Origin: an uncultured Eubacteriales bacterium
GTDB lineage: Bacteria > Bacillota > Clostridia > Oscillospirales > Acutalibacteraceae
Reading direction: 5' to 3'
NCBI GenBank assembly: GCA_900316385.1
Contig: ONCP01000016.1
Coordinates: 23,052 to 87,051 of the forward strand
DNA: 64,000 nucleotides
The translations under genes and the position numbers were made by a program. Of this stretch, positions 51,191 through 58,897 are shown piece by piece. Under the pieces are notes generated by a model. It saw nothing but the letters and a program-made list of their open reading frames with translations. It was not told the DNA's origin and did no database searches. Numbering within the stretch: position 1 is the first letter of the stretch; each line of letters begins with the position of its first letter.

Positions 51191-51262
51191 ACATTTTATA
51201 CTCTTAGCTTTCAAATGTCAATACTTTTACAAAAATTTTCACCAAAATAATACTTTAAAGTG

Positions 51263-51694
51263 CTAAAGCTTCTTGCTCTGATCCAAATATTTAAGGAGCA
51301 ATTTCTCCATTTCGCCGAACACGTTCTCGCCGCTCTCGGGCATTTCCTCGGAGGAAACGCGGATATAGGAGCCGTCGTCAAGGCGAAGCCTGATCACCTT
51401 CAGCGCGCCGTCGAGCGAGATCAGGTCTTTCATCTCAGACCATTCGGCGAGCCTGTATTTCTCTGCGAGCGCCATACACTCGTCAAGAGCCTTTTTCGGC
51501 GCGAGAAAGGCTTCGCAGATCTCGTCGCTGTCCTCGGACTTTGAGTAGCGGCAGAGCTTGAGCTCGTCGTCGGAATACTCGTAGAGCGTTAGCTCGCGGT
51601 AGCCGTCGCCGCCGACCGTCGCGACGGTGGCGTTGTAGCAGTCAAGGAGCATTACCTCCTCGCCGATAACAAGCCCGATAACGTTCGGCTTCAT
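51263..51694 (-). CDS. Hypothetical protein coupled to the DUF4428 gene
   Basis: 143 residues, acidic, no signal or membrane span. Begins VIGLVIGEEVMLLDCYNATVATVGG and contains DLISLDGALKVIRLRLDDGSYIRVSSEE, reminiscent of small beta-rich (PH-like) domains. The ATG overlaps the upstream stop (TAATG), so it is translated with the DUF4428 protein. No family recognised. Confidence 0.75.
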   Translation of the reverse strand: MKPNVIGLVIGEEVMLLDCYNATVATVGGDGYRELTLYEYSDDELKLCRYSKSEDSDEICEAFLAPKKALDECMALAEKYRLAEWSEMKDLISLDGALKVIRLRLDDGSYIRVSSEEMPESGENVFGEMEKLLLKYLDQSKKL

Positions 51695-52467
51695 TATTTC
51701 GCGGTACAGCCGCAGAACTCACAGCAGCCGTTGATGTCGGGAACCGTTGTCGCTCCGCAGCACTTGCAGACGATCGGTATCCTCGGCGCGTTCGCGGCGA
51801 GCCTTTCCTCGCGGACTTCCTCGCGCGCCTGAGTGAGAACGCGCTTGATATCGTTAGCCATTTTCTTGTACTCGTGATAATCCACGTTAGTGTTCGGGTC
51901 GGGCTTTCTGACGGCAGGAACCGAATAATCGGGATTGATCTCCACGGACGACGAGTTGAGCTTGAACTCGATCGTGTCGAAATAAGGATTGTTGACGTTG
52001 ATGATGATCTTGAAGTCATAGGCGTAGAAGAACTTGGGCGGATTGTAGCTGATCTCGTTGCCCTCGCTGTCCTCGCGCATATCCTCGGTTCTTTCCTCGT
52101 CGATGTCGACCTGAACGCCCGTTACGTCCTTGAAGTCGATAACGTCGGGATTCGCCTCGTTGTAATTACGCGCGCGCGTGACCATAAACTTCTTTGCGGA
52201 CTCGTCGACGACGACCTTCATATCTCTGCCGTAAACAGAGGTCACGTTGAAGGCGGCGACGGCGTCGCGGTTCTTCTCGCGGTAATCGAGCTGAGCCTTG
52301 ATGTCCTCAACGGTGCTTCTTCTGCGGTCGCTGAAGAACGGCGAAAGCTTTGACGCGCAGCTCTTGCAGAGGTTGCCGTCCTCAAGCTTGCGGTTGCCGA
52401 GCAGCTTGATCTCGCCTCCGCAGACAGAGCAGATTTTCTTTTCGAACATTTTACCGAATAAACCCAT
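51694..52467 (-). CDS. DUF4428 zinc-ribbon protein
   Basis: 257 residues. N-terminal CSVCGGEIKLLGNRKLEDGNLCKSC is the DUF4428 zinc-binding motif. The middle ~110 residues are beta-rich (FYAYDFKIIINVNNPYFDTIEF), and the end has a second zinc ribbon CKCCGATTVPDINGCCEFCG. Two metal ribbons around a central domain suggest a scaffold or binding protein in the cytoplasm; function unknown. AGGAGGATC precedes the ATG. Confidence 0.85.
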   Translation of the reverse strand: MGLFGKMFEKKICSVCGGEIKLLGNRKLEDGNLCKSCASKLSPFFSDRRRSTVEDIKAQLDYREKNRDAVAAFNVTSVYGRDMKVVVDESAKKFMVTRARNYNEANPDVIDFKDVTGVQVDIDEERTEDMREDSEGNEISYNPPKFFYAYDFKIIINVNNPYFDTIEFKLNSSSVEINPDYSVPAVRKPDPNTNVDYHEYKKMANDIKRVLTQAREEVREERLAANAPRIPIVCKCCGATTVPDINGCCEFCGCTAK

Positions 52468-52545
52468 AATGATCCTCCTCTATGAATGTATTTATTCCTT
52501 TGGTCTCATAGTACCATATCGACATAAAAAAGTCCACAAAATTTA

Positions 52546-52857
52546 AATGAGAAAGGAGAAATATTAAGAACATTAAAAATGAAATATGAAACATTAAAAA
52601 TGATGGTCGAGATCATAAGTCGGATCAGTCTAAAAATCGGTGCCCGAACTATTGATAAATGATATAATTCTGTTAAAGAGAAACAGTCGATTCATCTATC
52701 GTAAAGGTAAAGGCAGACTACTTGGCTCCCCCACTGGGGGAGCTGTCGCCGACAGGCGACTGAGGGGGTGTAGCGGAGCGACGTTTTGTCTCCCCGACCT
52801 AAATGTTTAATGTTTAATTTTTAATGTTTAATGTAAAAACAACTTTCCACTTTCCAC
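52546..52857 (+). repeat. Dispersed mosaic repeat R1, alpha-tail copy
   Basis: GAGAAAG and CATTAAA-type heptads, GGTCGAGATCATAAGTCGG, CGGTGCCCGAACTATTGATAA, alpha tail with GGCTCCCCCACTGGGGGAGC and TGTCGCCGACAGGCGAC, CGTTTTGTCTCCCCGACC, TTTAATG heptads and CTTTCCA heptads ending at the next gene's stop codon. Confidence 0.87.
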
Positions 52858-53730
52858 TTAAACAACCTTGATCTTGATCTTAAACGCCACGCCGTTGAAC
52901 GTCACGGTGACTGTGGCGTTTCCCTTTTTAAAGCCCTTGATAACGACCTTCTCCGCGGTGTTCTTCGAGACGACCCTCGCGACACCTCCGACGGTCGAGG
53001 AATAGACGTTCCTGATCGCGGAGATCCTGCCTTTCAGCGCGACGACAAGCCTGCCGCCCTTCTTGACGGTATAGGTCGAGCCTGCCTTGAACTTTTTGCC
53101 GCCGACCGTGATCGTCGGATTGGACGTGACCTTAACCTTGCAGGTAAGCGTCTTGCCGTTTGTGAGCTTGACGGTGACTGTCGCCGTACCCTTTTTGATC
53201 GCGTAGACCCTGCCGTTTTTCACCGCGGCAACGGATTTCTTTGAGGAGACCCATTTTTTTGCTGTCGCGTTGACGACCTTGAGCTTAGCTGTCGCGCCCG
53301 CGGCGAGCTTAAGCGAGGTCGCGGAAAGCTTTATCGGCTTCGGCTTGGGCTTGACGGGCTCGGTCGTGGCAGGCTGCGTTGTCGGCTCCTGTGTTGTCGG
53401 TTCCTCCGTGAAAGGCTCTGTCGCGGGCTCCTGTGTTGTCGGTTCCTGTGTGACGGGCTCTGTCGCGGGCTCCTGTGTTGTGGGCTCCTGTGTGACGGGT
53501 TCTGTCGCAGGCTCCTGCGTTGTCGGCTCCTGTGTGACGGGCTCTGTCGCAGGCTCCTGTGTTGTCGGCTCCTGTGTGACGGGCTCTGTCGCAGGCTCCT
53601 CCGTGACGGCGGTCTGCGCCTTTTCGACGGTCGCGGCAAAAGCGCTCTGCGACCCGAACGACGCTCCCGAAACAAGCAGACACGCCGAAAGCGCCAGAGC
53701 GGCCGCCTTTGCTGTAAATTTACTGATCAT
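52858..53730 (-). CDS. Secreted protein with Pro/Thr repeats and bacterial Ig-like (Big2) domain
   Basis: 290 residues. Signal peptide (MISKFTAKAA, hydrophobic core, cleavage after SAFA), then a Glu/Pro/Thr linker with about five EPATEPVTQEPTTQ units (42-bp DNA repeats at about 53410-53600), then a Big2 domain (KPIKLSATSLKLAAGATAK, KKSVAAVKNGRVYAIKKGTATV) and a second Ig-like part. The linker should span the cell wall; no sorting signal seen. AAGGAAG lies 11 bases upstream of the ATG, and a 13-codon ORF ends 1 base before it. Confidence 0.85.
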   Translation of the reverse strand: MISKFTAKAAALALSACLLVSGASFGSQSAFAATVEKAQTAVTEEPATEPVTQEPTTQEPATEPVTQEPTTQEPATEPVTQEPTTQEPATEPVTQEPTTQEPATEPFTEEPTTQEPTTQPATTEPVKPKPKPIKLSATSLKLAAGATAKLKVVNATAKKWVSSKKSVAAVKNGRVYAIKKGTATVTVKLTNGKTLTCKVKVTSNPTITVGGKKFKAGSTYTVKKGGRLVVALKGRISAIRNVYSSTVGGVARVVSKNTAEKVVIKGFKKGNATVTVTFNGVAFKIKIKVV

Positions 53731-53731
53731 T

Positions 53732-53773
53732 TCATAAACACTTCCTTTTTGATCTGCTAACTTTAATATACAT
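53732..53773 (-). CDS. Possible 13-codon upstream ORF
   Basis: ATG with GAGGAG 6 bases upstream, 13 codons (MYIKVSRSKRKCL), stop TGA one base before the ATG of the Big2 protein gene. The ribosome site is stronger than that of the main gene, so translation may reinitiate. Could be chance. Confidence 0.4.
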   Translation of the reverse strand: MYIKVSRSKRKCL

Positions 53774-53796
53774 AAAATCTCCTCAAATTTCAAGCT

Positions 53797-53960
53797 TTTT
53801 ATTATTTCCACGTCGGGTTTGGTGTGCCTCTATCAGAAATGCGGTTTCCCACTTACCTGCGTGCACTCACCGACTTGCTGCGGGAGGAAAGGTTCTGCTC
53901 CTTGGTTTTTTACGTCGGGTTTGGTGTGCCTCTATCAGAAATGCGGTTTCCCACCTTTCA
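53797..53960 (-). repeat. Two copies of dispersed repeat R2
   Basis: Two units starting CGTCGGGTTTGGTGTGCCTC and AGAAATGCGGTTTCCCAC, the first with CACTCACCGACTTGCTGCGGG. Rest of the gap to 54072 shows only GGCG-TTTTTT-GCGCC-like hairpins and no gene. Confidence 0.82.
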
Positions 53961-54072
53961 AAATGCAAGTTCCCCTGTCTGTTCATTCATATCGCGGCGT
54001 TTTTTGCGCCAAAAATCGGCTTTTTTGCCATTTTGTTTTTCGGCTGAGGCTCAAAATTATGCAATCTAAATC

Positions 54073-54101
54073 TTGCAATCACTCATTAAATATAGTATAA
54101 T
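54073..54101 (+). promoter_or_regulatory. Promoter of the transhydrogenase operon
   Basis: TTGCAA as -35, 17 bp, TATAAT. Start of the first gene is 47 bp downstream. Confidence 0.75.
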
Positions 54102-54147
54102 ACATACCGATAGTATTTATCTAAATTACAAAAACGGGGGTTAGTAA

Positions 54148-54627
54148 ATGGATACTAAAAAAGTTGACCTGTCCCTGCTTGAGGGCGTGCTCGGCGAATA
54201 CGCCGAGGTCAAGGGCAGTCTCATCACCATTTTACAGCACACACAGGATATTTACGGCTATCTTCCCAGAGAGGCTATCGAGCTGATTTCCGAGAGAACG
54301 GGAATAGCCGCTTCCGAAATAATGGGCGTGGGCACCTTCTACACTCAGTTCAGGTTCGAGCCTGTCGGCAAGTACCTCATCATGCTGTGTCAGGGAACCG
54401 CCTGTCATGTAAACTCCTCGGAGCTTATCCTCCAGACGATCAAGGATGAGCTCGGGATCGAGGACGGACAGACCACCGAGGACGGACTTTTCTCCTTAAA
54501 GTGCGTCGCTTGTCTCGGTTGCTGCTCGCTCTCGCCCGTTATGATGATCAACGAGGACACCTACGGCAGTCTTACGCCTGACAAAACCAAAAAAATCCTC
54601 AGGGAATTAAGGGAGGCAGCCAAGTGA
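54148..54627 (+). CDS. NuoE/HydC-like [2Fe-2S] thioredoxin-fold subunit
   Basis: 159 residues. Cluster ligands in CQGTACHVN (Cys-x4-Cys) and CVACLGCCSLSP (Cys-x3-Cys) match the NuoE family. First gene of a three-gene unit with NuoF-like and NfnB/GltD-like subunits, overlapping the next gene by 4 bases. This composition matches the Sporomusa-type Nfn (Stn) transhydrogenase rather than complex I or a hydrogenase, since no quinone or [FeFe] subunit is present. Would pass electrons at the NADH site. Ribosome site GGGGG upstream. Confidence 0.88.
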   Translation: MDTKKVDLSLLEGVLGEYAEVKGSLITILQHTQDIYGYLPREAIELISERTGIAASEIMGVGTFYTQFRFEPVGKYLIMLCQGTACHVNSSELILQTIKDELGIEDGQTTEDGLFSLKCVACLGCCSLSPVMMINEDTYGSLTPDKTKKILRELREAAK

Positions 54628-56366
54628 GAATAGTTATCGGACAGGGCTCCTGCGGAATCGCCGCGGGCGCCGAAAAGGTTAAAAAGGCTCTGCTCAACAC
54701 AGGCGTCAGCGCCGACTCGATCTCCATCACGGGTTGTATCGGAATGTGCTGGCTTGAGCCGATCGTAGATATTTACGACGACGAAAACAAGCTCACAAGG
54801 CTTGTGAAGGTCGGCGAGGGCGACGCGGAGAAGATCGCGCGCTTCGTTGAAACAGGCGACAAAGCTCTCGTTGAAAGCCTCGTTGTTTCCGACGAGGACA
54901 GCGAGTTCCTTTCAAAGCAGACAAGGATCGCGCTTCGCAACTGCGGTATCATCAATCCCGAAAAGCTCGAGGCTTACACAGCCGCGGGCGGCTACGAGGC
55001 GCTCAAAAAAGCTCTCTCGATCACTCCCGAGGAGGTCATCGAGATCATCAAGACCTCGGGTCTCGCGGGTCGAGGCGGCGCGGGCTTCCCGACATGGTTC
55101 AAGTGGAACGCCGCCAGACAGAGCGCGGGCGAGGAAAAATACCTCATCTGTAACGCCGACGAGGGCGACCCGGGCGCGTTTATGGACAGAGCGGTCATCG
55201 AGTCCGATCCGCACAACCTCATCGAGGGTATGCTCATCGGCGCGTACGCTATCGGCGCAAAGCACGCGGTAGTATATGTCAGAGCCGAGTATCCGCTCGC
55301 CATCAAGCGTCTCAGGAACGCCATCGCTCAGGCGAAGGAGGCAGGTATCATCGGCGAGAACATCTTCGGCTCCGATTTCTCCTGCGACTTTATGATCAAG
55401 GCAGGCGCGGGCGCGTTCGTATGCGGCGAGGAAACCGCTCTCATCGAATCGCTTGAGGGTCACAGAGGTATGCCCAGACTCAAGCCGCCGTTCCCTGCTC
55501 AGTCGGGCTTCTGGAGAAAGCCCTCCAACATCAACAACGTCGAGACCTTCGCCAACGTCGCGTGGATCATCAACAACGGCGGCGAGGCGTTTGCCGCTAT
55601 GGGCACCGAGGGCTCCAAGGGCACCAAGGTGTTCGCCGTAACGGGCAAGGTAAAGCGTTCGGGTCTTGTTGAGATCCCGATGGGCAAAACGCTTCGAGAC
55701 GTTATCTTCGACATCGGCGGCGGTATGAAGACCGACAAGGACTTCAAGGCTGTCCAGATGGGCGGTCCCTCGGGCGGATGTATCCCCAAGGAGCTCATCG
55801 ACACCGTCATCGACTACAAGGCGCTCGGCGCCACGGGCGCGATCATGGGCTCGGGCGGTATGGTAGTTATGGACGAGAGCACCTGTATGGTCGGTATGGC
55901 AAAGTTCTTCCTCGACTTCACAGCCAAGGAAAGCTGCGGCAAGTGTATCCACTGCCGTATCGGCACCAAGCGTATGCTCGAAATGCTCGAGCGTATCACA
56001 AAGGGCGAGGGCAAGGAAGGCGACATCGAGCTGCTTGAGGAGCTGTGCTATTCCATCAAGGACGGCGCGCTGTGCGGACTCGGTCAGACGGCTCCCAACC
56101 CCGTTCTCACCACGATCAAGTATTTCCGCGACGAGTACGAGGCTCACATCAAAGACAAGAAATGTCCCGCGGGCGAGTGCTCCGACCTTATCGAATACAA
56201 AATTATCGCCGACAAGTGCAAGGGCTGTACTCTCTGCGCGAGAAACTGCCCCGTCAACGCGATCTCGGGCACTGTTAAGAATCCTCACGTTATCAACACA
56301 GAGAAATGCATCAAGTGCGGAAAGTGCTTCCAGAGCTGCCGCTTCGGTGCGATTGTGAAGGAATAA
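54624..56366 (+). CDS. NuoF/HydB-like NADH-binding flavoprotein subunit
   Basis: 580 residues. N-terminal ~90-residue thioredoxin-like [2Fe-2S] segment (GSCGIAAGAEK, GCIGMCWLEP), FMN/NADH domain with GLAGRGGAGFPTWFKW and CNADEGDPGAFMDR, a SLBB-like part, 4Fe-4S ligands ESCGKCIHCRIG, and a C-terminal 2x[4Fe-4S] ferredoxin (CKGCTLCARNCP, CIKCGKCFQSC). Site of NADH oxidation and, in bifurcating relatives, of flavin-based electron bifurcation. Second gene of the operon. Confidence 0.92.
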   Translation: MRIVIGQGSCGIAAGAEKVKKALLNTGVSADSISITGCIGMCWLEPIVDIYDDENKLTRLVKVGEGDAEKIARFVETGDKALVESLVVSDEDSEFLSKQTRIALRNCGIINPEKLEAYTAAGGYEALKKALSITPEEVIEIIKTSGLAGRGGAGFPTWFKWNAARQSAGEEKYLICNADEGDPGAFMDRAVIESDPHNLIEGMLIGAYAIGAKHAVVYVRAEYPLAIKRLRNAIAQAKEAGIIGENIFGSDFSCDFMIKAGAGAFVCGEETALIESLEGHRGMPRLKPPFPAQSGFWRKPSNINNVETFANVAWIINNGGEAFAAMGTEGSKGTKVFAVTGKVKRSGLVEIPMGKTLRDVIFDIGGGMKTDKDFKAVQMGGPSGGCIPKELIDTVIDYKALGATGAIMGSGGMVVMDESTCMVGMAKFFLDFTAKESCGKCIHCRIGTKRMLEMLERITKGEGKEGDIELLEELCYSIKDGALCGLGQTAPNPVLTTIKYFRDEYEAHIKDKKCPAGECSDLIEYKIIADKCKGCTLCARNCPVNAISGTVKNPHVINTEKCIKCGKCFQSCRFGAIVKE

Positions 56367-56378
56367 GGAGGGTACATA

Positions 56379-58580
56379 ATGATCAATTTAACAATCAACG
56401 GAAAAGCCGTTCAGGCTCCCGAGGGCTCCACGATCCTCGAGGCGGCAAAGGCGGCAGGCATATACATCCCCACACTCTGCTACGACGAGGCTGTTGAGGT
56501 CTACGGCGCCTGCGGACTGTGCGTCGTTGAGGCTCAGGGAATCCCCAAGCTTCTGCGTTCCTGCTCCGCGAAGGTCAGCGAGGGAATGGTCGTAAACACC
56601 GAGAGCGAGCGCGTTGTCCGCTCCAGAAAGGTAGCGATGGAGCTTTTGATGTCGGCGCACGACGGCGACTGCGTAGCTCCGTGTCAGCTCAACTGTCCCG
56701 CGAGGACAGACTGTCAGGGCTATGTCGGACTTATCGCCAACGGCGAGTTCGACGCCGCCCTCAAGCTCATCAAAAACAAGATTCCGCTCCCCGCTTCCAT
56801 CGGACGAGTTTGTCCTCATCCGTGCGAGAAGGCGTGCCGCAGAAAGAACGTTGAGGAGCCGATCAACATCGCTCAGCTCAAGGCGTTCGCCGCGGATATG
56901 GATCTTAAATCCGACAGCTACGTTCCCGAGACGGCTCCTGCCTCGGGCAAAAAGGTCGCGGTCATCGGCGGCGGCCCCGCTGGTCTTACGGCGGCATATT
57001 ACCTCGCTGTTATGGGTCACAGCGTGACCGTATACGATATGATGGAAAAAATGGGCGGTATGCTCCGCTACGGTATCCCTCAGTACAGACTTCCCAAGGA
57101 GGTTCTCGACAAGGAGATCGCCATCATCGAGAAAACGGGCGTCAAGCTCGTCAACAACGTCAAGCTCGGCGTTGACTTTACGATCAAGTCGCTCAAGGAA
57201 GAAAACGACGCGGTCATCGTCGCTGTCGGCGCGTGGAAGTCAAGCTCTATGCGCACAAAGGGCGAGGAGCTCGACGGCGTTTACGGCGGTATCGACTTCC
57301 TCAGAGGCGTGATCAAGGGCAACGCTCCCGAGATCGGCGAGAAGGTCGCGATCTGCGGCGGCGGCAACACCGCTATGGACGCGTGCCGCACGGCTGTAAG
57401 GCTCGGCGCCAAGGAGGTTTACGTCGTTTACAGACGTACCAGAGCCGAGATGCCTGCCGACGAGCTCGAGATCAGAGAGGCTGAGGAAGAGGGCGTGATC
57501 TACAAGTTCCTCACCAATCCGCTCTCCTTCAACGGCGAAAACGGCAAGGTAAAATCGATCACGCTCCAGCTTATGGAGCTCGGCGAGCCCGACGCGAGCG
57601 GCAGACGCCGCCCCGTTCCGATCGAGGGCAAGACCGAGGAGATCGACGTTGACAGCGTTATCCTCGCCATCGGTCAGAAGCTCGTCACAGACGACGTCAA
57701 GGAGCTCTCGCTCAACGAGAGAGGAAATATCGAAGCCGACCCCGACTTCTTCACCACAAGCATCGACGGCGTGTTCGCCATCGGCGACGCCACCAACCGC
57801 GGCGCTTCAATCGCGATCGAGGCGATCGGCGAGGCAGACCGCTGCGTAAAGGTCGTTGACGCTTACTTAAAGGGTATCGACGTTGAGACGCGCGTTCCCT
57901 ACATCAGCCGCCGCGACGAAAGCACCATCGACTACTCCGACCGCGAGAAGAAGGCTCGCCTCACTCCCGAGGTTCTCCCTGCCGACATCAGAAACAAGAA
58001 CTTTGACGAGGTCAGCCTCGGCTTTACCGAGGAAGCCGCCAAGGAAGAAGCCAACCGCTGTCTTGAGTGCGGCTGCCGCGAATATTACAAGTGCAAGCTG
58101 CTCAAGGTCGCTCAGCGCTACGACATCGACCCCGCGCGCTTCAAGGGCGAAATGCCTCAAAAATACACACGCGACGAAAACGCCTTTATCGAGAGGAACA
58201 CCTCAAAGTGTATTCTCTGCGGACTGTGCGTAAGAAGCTGTCGCGAGGTTATGGATATACACGCGATCGGACTTATGGGACGCGGCTTCAAGACCGACGT
58301 TTCCCCTGCCTTCGCGCTGCCTCTCAACGAGACAAAGTGCAACAACTGCGGGCTTTGCGTACAGCTCTGTCCCACAGGCTCGCTCACCGAGAAGTTCAAC
58401 CTTCCCAAGCAGGTTCCGCTCAACGAGGAATACACCGAGGAATTTGTCGAGATCGACGGCAAAAAATCGAGCGTGCTCGTTTCGCGCTACAACGGAAAGG
58501 TTCTGCGCGTGATCCCCAACGACGCGATCTCTCGCAACAGCGGTCTCACAAGAGAAGAGCTGGAAAGCAAGCTAAGCTAA
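56379..58580 (+). CDS. NfnB/GltD-like flavoprotein subunit with NuoG-type N-terminal and ferredoxin C-terminal domains
   Basis: 733 residues. Residues 1-~80 are a [2Fe-2S] ferredoxin (CYDEAVEVYGACGLCVVE). Then come GltD-type 4Fe-4S motifs (CPARTDCQGY, CPHPCEKACRR), the FAD motif IGGGPAGLTAAYYLA, the NAD(P) motif ICGGGNTAMDACRTA and the AIGDATNRGASI signature. A linker CLECGCREYYKC leads to a C-terminal 2x[4Fe-4S] domain (CILCGLCVRSC, CNNCGLCVQLCP). The likely role is NADP(H) site of an electron-bifurcating NADH/ferredoxin:NADP transhydrogenase of the Sporomusa type. Ribosome site AAGGAGGG. A terminator follows directly. Confidence 0.88.
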   Translation: MINLTINGKAVQAPEGSTILEAAKAAGIYIPTLCYDEAVEVYGACGLCVVEAQGIPKLLRSCSAKVSEGMVVNTESERVVRSRKVAMELLMSAHDGDCVAPCQLNCPARTDCQGYVGLIANGEFDAALKLIKNKIPLPASIGRVCPHPCEKACRRKNVEEPINIAQLKAFAADMDLKSDSYVPETAPASGKKVAVIGGGPAGLTAAYYLAVMGHSVTVYDMMEKMGGMLRYGIPQYRLPKEVLDKEIAIIEKTGVKLVNNVKLGVDFTIKSLKEENDAVIVAVGAWKSSSMRTKGEELDGVYGGIDFLRGVIKGNAPEIGEKVAICGGGNTAMDACRTAVRLGAKEVYVVYRRTRAEMPADELEIREAEEEGVIYKFLTNPLSFNGENGKVKSITLQLMELGEPDASGRRRPVPIEGKTEEIDVDSVILAIGQKLVTDDVKELSLNERGNIEADPDFFTTSIDGVFAIGDATNRGASIAIEAIGEADRCVKVVDAYLKGIDVETRVPYISRRDESTIDYSDREKKARLTPEVLPADIRNKNFDEVSLGFTEEAAKEEANRCLECGCREYYKCKLLKVAQRYDIDPARFKGEMPQKYTRDENAFIERNTSKCILCGLCVRSCREVMDIHAIGLMGRGFKTDVSPAFALPLNETKCNNCGLCVQLCPTGSLTEKFNLPKQVPLNEEYTEEFVEIDGKKSSVLVSRYNGKVLRVIPNDAISRNSGLTREELESKLS

Positions 58581-58595
58581 ACCGATATAACGCAC

Positions 58596-58625
58596 AAAAG
58601 CTCCCGATTTCTCGGGAGCTTTTTA
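58596..58625 (+). terminator. Terminator of the transhydrogenase operon
   Basis: AAAAGCTCCCGA/TCGGGAGCTTTT, 4-base loop, ending in Ts. Confidence 0.88.
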
Positions 58626-58884
58626 AGTTGAAAGTTGAAAGTGGAAAGTGGAAAGTTTTTTTGAAATGAGAAAGGAGAAAGAAGAAAGGAGAAATAAAGG
58701 TCGGGGAGAAACGTTCGCGAGAACCAAAACCTATGCGACCCGAATGTATAAATATTGCTGTAATCTTTTTCATCAGAATTACATCCATTATCAATAGCTC
58801 GGGCACCGACTTGTGAAATGTTCCGATTTATGAGCTCGACAACCATTTCTCATTTCTCATTTCTCATTTTCTCATTTCTCATTT
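58626..58884 (-). repeat. Dispersed mosaic repeat R1, beta-tail copy, inverted
   Basis: GAAAGTT/GAAAGTG heptads, TTTTTTTGAAA, GAGAAAG heptads, TAAAGGTCGGGGAGAAACG, TTCGCGAGAACC, core with ATCAATAGCTCGGGCACCG, GAGCTCGACAACC and TTTCTCA heptads. Mirror image in module order of the copy at 922-1190. Fills the gap 58581-58897. Confidence 0.87.
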
Positions 58885-58897
58885 TTTCTTCAACTGC

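Noticed and set aside
53331..53675. Arg/Ser-rich minus-strand ORF overlapping the Big2 protein
   Set aside because: Frame-shifted reading of the Pro/Thr repeat region.
54912..56288. 458-codon minus-strand ORF
   Set aside because: Antisense of the NuoF-like gene; no ribosome site or family pattern.
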